A stretch of 64,000 nt of DNA from a bacterium (lineage in GTDB: Bacteria > Electryoneota > RPQS01): assembly GCA_013360195.1 (NCBI GenBank), contig JABWCQ010000003.1, positions 62,001 through 126,000 of the forward strand. Reading direction: 5' to 3'. The translations under genes were made by a program, and so were the position numbers. Numbering within the stretch: position 1 is the first letter of the stretch; each line of letters starts with the position of its first letter. Below the pieces are notes generated by a model, which was given only the letters and a program-made list of their open reading frames with translations, was not told the DNA's origin and ran no database searches. Below are positions 1 through 6,030 of this stretch, piece after piece.

Positions 1-409
1 CTGGAAAGTACTTGTTCAACCCAAAGTGTCCGATTTTGGCACGCGCCCCTGGCTCCATATTTCCAGTCCCAAGCGCCAAGGCGAATTCAGTTGGCTTGGA
101 CCGCAAAGAGTCAAGCAGTTCTCGTACCCCTGCATGCACTTTTGCCCGCGGGCTTGACGAAATTGCCTCGGGCAGGTGCGCCAGATACCTAGGTTTGAAC
201 TCATCGTAACCTTGTCGCCAGTCACCTCTCAGTCCCGTGCGTTCAAAGCATTCCCTGAAAATCAGTGGGTCAGTCCGGCCATGCATGGAGAGTCCTTCGG
301 TAACCGGTTCGCGGCCGAAAACCTCAAGGAATGCTTTGGAGTATGCTCGATACGTTGCGCCGTCCAAACTAGTCAGGGTGCCGTCTATGTCGAAAATTAG
401 CAGTTTCAT
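1..409 (-). CDS. HAD-superfamily hydrolase, 3' end cut off by the window edge
   Basis: Reading the - strand from an ATG at 409 gives about 136 residues without a stop, beginning MKLLIFDIDGTLTSLDG. DIDGT is HAD motif I, with the nucleophile Asp and the acid/base Asp two residues on. A later LGTGN segment (about residues 113-117) fits motif II. The middle looks like the helical cap of a phosphoglycolate phosphatase or beta-phosphoglucomutase-like enzyme. HAD hydrolases of this type are cytosolic phosphatases; the substrate cannot be told. The C-terminal motifs III and IV lie outside the window. An ATG two codons upstream (415) is an alternative start, and neither has a clear ribosome binding site. 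The gene is divergent from the aldo/keto reductase. Confidence 0.8.
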   Translation of the reverse strand, partial: MKLLIFDIDGTLTSLDGATYRAYSKAFLEVFGREPVTEGLSMHGRTDPLIFRECFERTGLRGDWRQGYDEFKPRYLAHLPEAISSSPRAKVHAGVRELLDSLRSKPTEFALALGTGNMEPGARAKIGHFGLNKYFP

Positions 410-522
410 ATGCATTGCTGTTAATTTAAGCTAAGCCAACGGGATAATCAAGGAGAAAACTCCTGGCGCTTGCTTATCATGTAATTCACGGTTATCTTGC
501 ACAAAATCATGAAGGAGTCATC

Positions 523-1524
523 TTGAAGCTTGCAAATCTGGGCAAGACGGGCGTCAGAATAAGCCGTGTTTGTCTAGGTACCATGACCTTTGGGCATCCG
601 GAATACGGATGCGAGTTTGATGAGGCGCGGAGCATCGTCGATGCCTACATTGATGCGGGCGGGAATTTCATCGACACAGCCGATGTGTACGCAAAGGGGC
701 AATCTGAAGAATACCTTGGACGCATTCTGGGGGCCCGCCGGAAGGACGTGATTCTGGCTTCCAAAGGCTTCTGGGCGGTAGAACCCGGACCAAACAACTG
801 TGGCGCAACGAGAAAGCATCTGGTAGATGCATGCGAAGCCTCACTGCGTCGGCTCAAGACAGATTTTTTGGATCTCTATTACGTCCACATTTGGGACCCG
901 ATTACACCACTTGACGAGACCTTAAGCGCTCTCAATTCACTGGTAGAGCACGGTAAGGTCAGATATATTGGGGCAAGCGACTATTTCGGCTGGCAATTCA
1001 GTGAAGCAATTGGCCTCTCACGGCTGCGTAATTGGCATTCTTTTGTTGTACATCAGGCTGAATACTCAGTGCTGGCACGGGATATTGAAATTGAGATTGT
1101 CCCTTCAGCTTCCCACAATGGTGCCGGCATAATTGGCTGGTCACCTTTGGCAGGCGGCCTGTTGACGGGCAAGTATTTCACAAGTCCTCTCGGACGGTTC
1201 AGCAGCGGTGATGCCGGCAGGTGGTGGGGTGATCGGTTCGGGAATGAGGCAAACTACCGAGCAGTCGCCGAGCATAATCGCATTGCATCGAGCATTGGCG
1301 TTTCTCCGGTTAGTTTGGCAATTGCATTCACCTTGAAGCCGGAGTGGATGACATCGACAATAATTGGAGTTCGTACAGTTGATCAGTTAAGTGCAAACTT
1401 GGCGGGAGAATCTCTGGAAATTGATGAAACTGTATATGCAGACTTGCTGTCTATCAAACCTCCATACCGGCAGTTTCCATCTGCAATGCAGGAAAATGCC
1501 CTTAAACTTCGACAAAAATACTGA
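523..1524 (+). CDS. aldo/keto reductase family oxidoreductase
   Basis: A 333-residue NAD(P)H-dependent (alpha/beta)8-barrel reductase of the YajO/Tas-like, potassium-channel-beta-like branch. The family's catalytic tetrad is visible: Asp and Tyr in DTADVYAKGQSEEYLG (about residues 51-66), Lys in ILASKGFW, and His in YYVHIWDP. Near the C-terminus, IIGVRTVDQLSANL is the conserved NADP-phosphate binding region. The start is TTG, chosen because GGAG lies about 6 bases upstream (AAGGAGTCATC-TTG) and the protein then begins MKLANLGKTG, normal for the family. It is probably cytosolic and monocistronic. The substrate (an aldehyde or ketone) cannot be inferred from context. Confidence 0.93.
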   Translation: MKLANLGKTGVRISRVCLGTMTFGHPEYGCEFDEARSIVDAYIDAGGNFIDTADVYAKGQSEEYLGRILGARRKDVILASKGFWAVEPGPNNCGATRKHLVDACEASLRRLKTDFLDLYYVHIWDPITPLDETLSALNSLVEHGKVRYIGASDYFGWQFSEAIGLSRLRNWHSFVVHQAEYSVLARDIEIEIVPSASHNGAGIIGWSPLAGGLLTGKYFTSPLGRFSSGDAGRWWGDRFGNEANYRAVAEHNRIASSIGVSPVSLAIAFTLKPEWMTSTIIGVRTVDQLSANLAGESLEIDETVYADLLSIKPPYRQFPSAMQENALKLRQKY

Positions 1525-1544
1525 TAGTAACCGAATGGACTGGT

Positions 1545-1573
1545 CTGCTTGAGTACCGGAAAACCTCAAGCAG
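1545..1573. repeat. 9-bp perfect inverted repeat between two genes
   Basis: CTGCTTGAG at 1545-1553 is followed after 11 bases by its exact reverse complement CTCAAGCAG at 1565-1573. Two or three further wobble or Watson-Crick pairs are possible outside. It lies between the aldo/keto reductase stop and the AAAGGAAAGGA ribosome binding site of the next gene. There is no T-run, so it is not an intrinsic terminator. It could be an operator or a leader hairpin. No function is assigned. Confidence 0.45.
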
Positions 1574-1600
1574 GCTTCACAAAGGAAAGGAAAACCGGAC

Positions 1601-2287
1601 ATGCCTCTAATACTCAGTTTGTTGCTGATAGCTGTTTCTGTCCATGCCGCCGACACTTACGTAAATGGCCAACTGCATCGGGATTTTAACCGAGAGGTGT
1701 TCACCTCCACCGTGGAAGTTTGGAGTGGTGACAGAATCGGTTCAACATTCTTCTTTGCCGACTTTGATTTTGGTTCGAGCGGACAGGAGCAGTCGTATTT
1801 TGAGGTTTCAAGGCATTTTGAGTTAATGAGGCCACAGAAACTCGGACATTTGAACGCATCAGTGCAGTTCAACGATGGCGTAACGCCGTCAGACGGTTAT
1901 TCGGGCAAGCTGATTCCTCGTACGCTTCTCGCTGGTCTGGCCTTGACGGAACTGAAGTCGGGGAATGCAGTATTTGAACTCCAAATTCTTGCAAGACAAG
2001 AATTTGGAGCGAAACTGGGTTGGCAGTTAACCGGGGTATGGTTCGTGCCGGTTGCGAATTCCCCCTTTGAGATCCTGGGCTACGTTGACTGGAATACTAA
2101 CGAATATGGGGAACAACCTGTTTCCATTCAAGCCGAGCCCCAATTTCAGGTCCGAAGAGGACATGTTGTTTTCGGGTCGGAAATCGAGATTTCGCGCAAT
2201 TTCGCCGGAGCTTATACTGATGACGGAGGATATGAGACCGGCAAGTGGTATGTCCACCCCACGCTTTACCTTCGGTACGACCTGTAG
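1601..2287 (+). CDS. DUF5020-like outer-membrane protein (Tsx-like)
   Basis: A 228-residue protein with a short signal peptide (about residues 1-16, MPLILSLLLIAVSVHA before ADTY). Alternating hydrophobic and polar strands follow, ending in YLRYDL with the terminal aromatic/hydrophobic pattern of outer-membrane beta-barrels. The order of features (HRDFNREVFTSTVE, FADFDFG, SYFEVSRHFE, TGKWYVHPTLYLRYDL) recalls DUF5020 proteins of Bacteroidota, which are related to the nucleoside channel Tsx. That family match is from memory and only moderately certain. A purine-rich ribosome binding site (AAAGGAAAGGA) precedes the ATG. No operon partner is evident. Confidence 0.72.
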   Translation: MPLILSLLLIAVSVHAADTYVNGQLHRDFNREVFTSTVEVWSGDRIGSTFFFADFDFGSSGQEQSYFEVSRHFELMRPQKLGHLNASVQFNDGVTPSDGYSGKLIPRTLLAGLALTELKSGNAVFELQILARQEFGAKLGWQLTGVWFVPVANSPFEILGYVDWNTNEYGEQPVSIQAEPQFQVRRGHVVFGSEIEISRNFAGAYTDDGGYETGKWYVHPTLYLRYDL

Positions 2288-2390
2288 CTCAACGCAACAC
2301 GGCGAACTGCCCTCTCAAGCAGGAGGCGTTGTCAGAAATAAAGTCAAGAAAAACAAAAAGTTGATTATCTGACTAGGCAAATCGGGTGGC

Positions 2391-2418
2391 TTGACAAGTC
2401 ACGGTAGGTTTGTATATT
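2391..2418 (+). promoter_or_regulatory. sigma70-type promoter for the tRNA gene
   Basis: TTGACA at 2391-2396 is a perfect -35 consensus. It is followed after 16 bases by TATATT at 2413-2418, five of six matches to TATAAT. Transcription would start near 2425, leaving a leader of about 95 bases before the mature tRNA. This arrangement resembles the general bacterial consensus rather than the Bacteroidota-specific TAnnTTTG promoter. Confidence 0.65.
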
Positions 2419-2519
2419 AAGAGTCTACGCTGGTGATGGAGCTTCGGAGGACGCGCGGGTGTTGCGGTGACCGTGTGGAGTCGCCTCCTCCTCTGATGAA
2501 GAGGCAACTGGCGGAGCAT

Positions 2520-2592
<73 letters not shown>

Positions 2593-2713
2593 CCGCGCGG
2601 CGACCACCGGTACCAGCGATGAAAACGGAGTTCCTTGTCTTGCGCACCACGCTGTATTGTGATATCACATTTGACTCCCCGTGCAGTGTGGGCAGGGAAA
2701 TGCAGTTCGATTG

Positions 2714-2746
2714 AGGTGTGCGGACAAATCTTCGCGCACCTTTTTT
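2714..2746 (+). terminator. intrinsic terminator after the tRNA transcript
   Basis: AGGTGTGCG (2714-2722) pairs with CGCGCACCT (2733-2741) through nine pairs including one G-T. The loop is 10 bases and the stem runs into six T (2741-2746). It lies about 120 bases after the tRNA and just before the zinc-ribbon gene, so it probably ends the tRNA transcript. Confidence 0.75.
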
Positions 2747-2789
2747 CGTTTTAGTTTACACCATTTCAGTATAGGTAGGCAAAGTAGAA

Positions 2790-3533
2790 GTGATCATCCA
2801 GGACGCCACTCCGGAACAGGTTCGAAGTGCCTTGCGCGCACTGTCAGAAATTCAAGAAATTGATTTAGAATTGGCGGAAATTGCAGAAGAACGTGGAGGC
2901 CTCCCTGAGCAGGTTCATGATCTTGCTGAACGAATAAGGGAGTATGAATCCTTTATTTCTTCAAAGGATAAAGAACGGGAACAGTCGGAAAAGGTCGCGG
3001 GCGAGTCGGGTCACAAACTTGCAGTGGCCCGTGAGAAGCTGACGAAGTATCAGGAGCAGCTATACTCGGTTACGACGACCCGCGAATATGACGCAATCAC
3101 GACTGAGCAGGAAACCGCTAAGCGCGAGATAGGCGAGTTTGAGGCACTGATTTCAGCCAACACAACAAAGGCAGTTGAGCTGGCTCAATTGGTCGAAGAA
3201 CGGCAGACCGAACTCGAGCAACTTCGTTTGGATAAGATTGCCCGGGAAGAAGAACTTGAGCGCAAGTTGAAAGAAACGGCAGGCCTTGAAACCGAGTTGC
3301 TTGCACGCCGCAGTAAAGCCGCGGCGAACCTGAATGTGCGATTGCTCGCGCATTATGAGCGAATCCGGGATGCCAAGGATGGCCGCGGAATTGCTACTTT
3401 GGTTGGCGAAGCGTGCGGCGGCTGTTTCGCGTTGATTCCTCCGCAAACTCAAGTGATAATCAAGCAATCACGGGACATTTATGCCTGTGAGGCATGCGGT
3501 CGCTTTATCGCACCGGATCTCGACAGCCTGTAG
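2790..3533 (+). CDS. coiled-coil protein with C-terminal C4 zinc ribbon
   Basis: A 247-residue protein that is almost entirely charged helix (heptad-like E/K/R/L from residues 10 to 190) and ends in a zinc ribbon. The metal ligands are two CxxC-type pairs, CGGC (EACGGCFALIPP) and CEAC (YACEACGRFIAP). This is the architecture of the widespread 'C4-type zinc ribbon domain' family (zf-RING_7), found beside rnhA or Nif3/YqfO genes. It may bind nucleic acid, but no biochemical role is established to my knowledge. The start is GTG. The stop codon is immediately followed by the TTG start of RNase H with no gap, which implies translational coupling. Confidence 0.85.
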   Translation: MIIQDATPEQVRSALRALSEIQEIDLELAEIAEERGGLPEQVHDLAERIREYESFISSKDKEREQSEKVAGESGHKLAVAREKLTKYQEQLYSVTTTREYDAITTEQETAKREIGEFEALISANTTKAVELAQLVEERQTELEQLRLDKIAREEELERKLKETAGLETELLARRSKAAANLNVRLLAHYERIRDAKDGRGIATLVGEACGGCFALIPPQTQVIIKQSRDIYACEACGRFIAPDLDSL

Positions 3534-4454
3534 TTGGAACTTCACGCACATATTGACGGCGGCGCGCGCGGCAATCCCGGCCCGGCGGCGATTGGAATTG
3601 TGATACACGATGACAAGGGGAACCTGCTTTATGAAGAGGGGACCTACATCGGACACGGCACGAACAACGAAGCCGAGTATCGCGCGCTGATTCGCTTATT
3701 GGAAGTCTGCGCGACGGACCCGGTCATCACGTCCAGCGGAGCAAGCGTTTTGCGCGTAGCCTGCGACAGTTTGTTGATTGTCAATCAAGTTCTGGGCGAG
3801 TGGAAAATCAAAGAGCCGCGCTTGGCCACGCTTCATTCCGAAGTACGAGAAGCAAAGAAGAAAGTTGGTTTTCAGCTTAGAATTCGGTATATACCGCGGG
3901 AAGAAAACAAAGACGCGGATAGGTTAGTTAACAAGGCGCTCGATGGAGAATCCACGGAGCGGATTTTGACAAAGGAATCAGCAAGAGCTACAATAGATAC
4001 TGTCTTCGTAGTGTATGGAAGAGATTCAACTGCAAGGGATCAACTTGAGTTGATTCTTAGGCGGATTGACATAAACCCGATAATCATTGGTCGTATACAT
4101 CCTGATGGTTCGACGATCATTGACAGACTTGAACAGCATCTTAATGCTTGTACATTTGTGTGTGTGCTGCTTACTCCAGATGACGAAGGACGTCTACGAG
4201 ATAGTCACGGTTCACCTTTGGCGCTTAGAGCGAGACAAAATGTAGTTCTGGAGCTTGGGTGGGCACTTGGCCGCCTAGGCCGAGACAAAGTGGCAATAAT
4301 CCACAAGAGCGACGTCGATATGCCATTTGAAGATCCAACTGACCTAAGGGGGCTTGTGCACTATCAATACAAACATACTGTCGAAGAAATTAAGGTAGAT
4401 TTGGCAAAGCATCTTCAGAAGAATGGTTTCACAATTGACATCCAGAAGTTATAG
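3534..4454 (+). CDS. rnhA: RNase HI fused to a TIR-like (CAP12/PycTIR-type) domain
   Basis: Residues 1-138 are a complete RNase HI that cleaves RNA in RNA-DNA hybrids. The carboxylate tetrad is D8 (DGGARGNPGPA), E48 (NNEAEYRAL), D78 (CDSLLIVNQ) and D129 (ENKDADRLVNKAL). Ordinary short RNases H of this type end at about residue 138. Here the frame continues into residues 154-300, a PF10137-type TIR-like nucleotide-binding domain: VFVVYGRDS start, VLLTPDDEG, then ARQNVVLELGWALGRLGR with E240 as the expected NADase glutamate. This family occurs in CBASS Cap12 and Pycsar PycTIR effectors that degrade NAD. The start is TTG directly after the upstream stop codon. GC content falls sharply past residue 139. 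The protein may be a true fusion, or the 3' part may also be translated from an internal TTG at 3966. Confidence 0.88.
   Translation: MELHAHIDGGARGNPGPAAIGIVIHDDKGNLLYEEGTYIGHGTNNEAEYRALIRLLEVCATDPVITSSGASVLRVACDSLLIVNQVLGEWKIKEPRLATLHSEVREAKKKVGFQLRIRYIPREENKDADRLVNKALDGESTERILTKESARATIDTVFVVYGRDSTARDQLELILRRIDINPIIIGRIHPDGSTIIDRLEQHLNACTFVCVLLTPDDEGRLRDSHGSPLALRARQNVVLELGWALGRLGRDKVAIIHKSDVDMPFEDPTDLRGLVHYQYKHTVEEIKVDLAKHLQKNGFTIDIQKL
3956..3968 (+). promoter_or_regulatory. possible internal ribosome binding site and TTG start for the TIR-like domain
   Basis: GGAG at 3956-3959 is followed after six bases by TTG at 3966-3968, in frame with the fused ORF. Starting there gives a 162-residue protein beginning MTKESARATIDTVFVVYGRDS. 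That is the length and N-terminus expected of a stand-alone TIR-like protein. TTG starts are used elsewhere in this window (for example at 523), so internal initiation is plausible but unproven. Confidence 0.5.
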
Positions 4455-4480
4455 GATTATTTGGTTAAATAGGGGCAATT

Positions 4481-5533
4481 GTGGCAAATCTTACTGACTT
4501 GATTCGAGGTATGCTCCTAGAAGAGGCAATTCTGTATTTGCTTCGTAAGTCTGGCTACAGTGTGTTATTCTCTATTGATCCAAAAGACGAAACTTTGACA
4601 CCTCATTCCGCAGGAATTGCGGTTGTTGGACGTGGCGCGGAGCATCAGATTGACGCCATCGCAGACTATAAGTATCAAGCACCGTTCACGCATCCTCAGA
4701 GACTTCTTCTTGAAGCGAAAGCTTATACGCCTCCCAATTCAGTTGGCCTCCCGATTCTCCGGAGCACCCTTGGCGTTGCCGTCGATGTTCAACAATTCTG
4801 GAAAACGTGTGGATTACCACATACTCCGAGTTCTCGATACCATTATCAGCATGCGATCGTTTCCACATCAGGTTTTTCTCCTGAAGCTGAACGCTTCGGG
4901 TTTGCACACGATATATACATGATTCCAGTTGGAAACTCTGGTTTTCTTCGCGACCTTGTTAATGAAATGTTTGCCGTGACACATGAAGCCATGGGAATGG
5001 ACCCCAATATTCGCGAGCCAGGGAGAATCCAAAATGCGCGTAAATTTGTGCGAAGTGAATTGTATCCCGGGGAAACAGCTTTTAATGGCGGGCTTGTCGA
5101 ATCACGTACTCGAGCTTATAAAACTGCACTTGACAAATTTCTAACTGAGACTAAACGACTCGATACAGGCCTTTTGGCTATGCTTCCAGGAAACGTTCCG
5201 ATCTTCTTGGTGCCAAATAGCAATCCGAGAATTCGTGAAATGGCGCTTCAGAGCCAAGAAGTTAGGATCTATTATAATCTTGACGACGATCTGGGTGGGA
5301 AAATTCTGAATGCGAGGGATGAAGAGCTCTTCACATTTGATCTGCCCACCGAAATTGTTAAAATGTTACTTGCTGAGTCGACCGACACGGGCGGTGACGC
5401 TCCGCAAACCAAAAAAGAGAGACTTCATAGAATTTCTATCTTCTACGTTGATCAAGATTCAAACTCTTTGCGAACAATTGAGCTTTCACTCGATAAGGAC
5501 TGGCTCAAAAGTATAGAACATAGAGAAGAGTAA
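4481..5533 (+). CDS. putative PD-(D/E)XK nuclease of unknown family
   Basis: A 350-residue soluble protein that I do not recognise as a named family. The N-terminal 85 residues carry a restriction-endonuclease-like core. An early acidic helix (LIRGMLLEEAILYLLRKSGY, E14/E15) comes first, then GRGAEHQIDAI with D58, then LLLEAKAY with E78-x-K80. D58, E78 and K80 fit the D-(E/D)xK catalytic triad, and HQIDAI resembles Mrr-like and other nucleases that sense DNA. Residues 90-350 have no motif I can name. The start is GTG with AGGGG a few bases upstream, 26 bases after the RNase H-TIR stop, so the two are probably co-transcribed. GC is low, like the TIR-like segment. It is likely the second gene of a defence-type cassette, which is inference. 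Confidence 0.72.
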   Translation: MANLTDLIRGMLLEEAILYLLRKSGYSVLFSIDPKDETLTPHSAGIAVVGRGAEHQIDAIADYKYQAPFTHPQRLLLEAKAYTPPNSVGLPILRSTLGVAVDVQQFWKTCGLPHTPSSRYHYQHAIVSTSGFSPEAERFGFAHDIYMIPVGNSGFLRDLVNEMFAVTHEAMGMDPNIREPGRIQNARKFVRSELYPGETAFNGGLVESRTRAYKTALDKFLTETKRLDTGLLAMLPGNVPIFLVPNSNPRIREMALQSQEVRIYYNLDDDLGGKILNARDEELFTFDLPTEIVKMLLAESTDTGGDAPQTKKERLHRISIFYVDQDSNSLRTIELSLDKDWLKSIEHREE

Positions 5534-5547
5534 TACGCACAATTAAC

Positions 5548-5890
5548 GGTTCGCCGGGTGATCGCGCCTGATTTCAGGTGAGGAAAGTCCGAACTTCATA
5601 GAGCAGAGCGCCGGCTAACGGCCGGGTGCGGCAACGCAACGGAAAGTGCCACAGAAAATATACCGCCCGCAAGGGTAAGGGTGAAAAGGTGCGGTAAGAG
5701 CGCACCGCGCATTCAGTAATGGATGTGGCAGGGAAAACCCCGCTTGAAGCAAGGCCAAGTATGCCGGAAGTCTCCGTTGCTCGCGGGGCACAAGTTCCGG
5801 CGGGTAGGCCGCCCGAGGTGCTGAGTAATCAGTATCCCAGATAGATGATCACTGCCCGCAAGGGTACAGAATTCGGCTTATAGGCGAACC
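5548..5890 (+). ncRNA. rnpB: RNase P RNA, bacterial type A
   Basis: All universal RNase P RNA signatures are present in order. They are GAGGAAAGTCC (CR-I, P4 5' strand), GGTAAGGGTGAAAAGGTGCGGTAAGAGCGCACC split around P11/P12, GCAAGGCCAA, AGATAGATGATCACTGCC, and ACAGAA...CGGCTTATA (CR-V, P4 3' strand). The ends were set by helix P1: GGTTCGCC at 5548-5555 pairs with GGCGAACC at 5883-5890. The RNA is the catalytic subunit that matures tRNA 5' ends. It begins only 14 bases after the nuclease stop codon, so its promoter must lie inside that gene or further upstream. Confidence 0.96.
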
Positions 5891-5906
5891 CAGCAAACCA
5901 AAATAG

Positions 5907-5969
5907 GAAATAGGAAATTAGAAATTCGAAAAGCAGAATATCTTTGCCTTCTTTCTAATTTCTCATTTC
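5907..5969. repeat. AT-rich imperfect inverted repeat after rnpB
   Basis: Arms of 17 bases (5907-5923 and 5953-5969) are reverse complements with two mismatches, separated by 29 bases. A second nested pair, ATTCGAAA at 5925-5932 and TTTCGAAT at 5973-5980, overlaps it. The stretch 5900-5990 is low-complexity GAAATTAGAAATTCGAA-like sequence unlike the rest of the window. It ends in TTTTTCCCTACCCCC. It may serve as the 3' end or terminator of rnpB. There is no coding potential between 5891 and 6030. Confidence 0.5.
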
Positions 5970-6030
5970 AAATTTCGAATTTTTTCCCTACCCCCTAAGT
6001 TTTTTGTTTATATGACATACAGGAAGAGCC

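Noticed and set aside
2433-2519. Possible 4.5S or other structured RNA upstream of the tRNA
   Set aside because: The conserved SRP GGAA/GCAG loop and other RNA signatures were not found; it is better read as tRNA leader.
3534-5533. Insertion sequence or integrase-mediated island around the TIR-like cassette
   Set aside because: No transposase, integrase, terminal inverted repeats or direct repeats were found at the visible edges, so the mechanism of entry is unknown.
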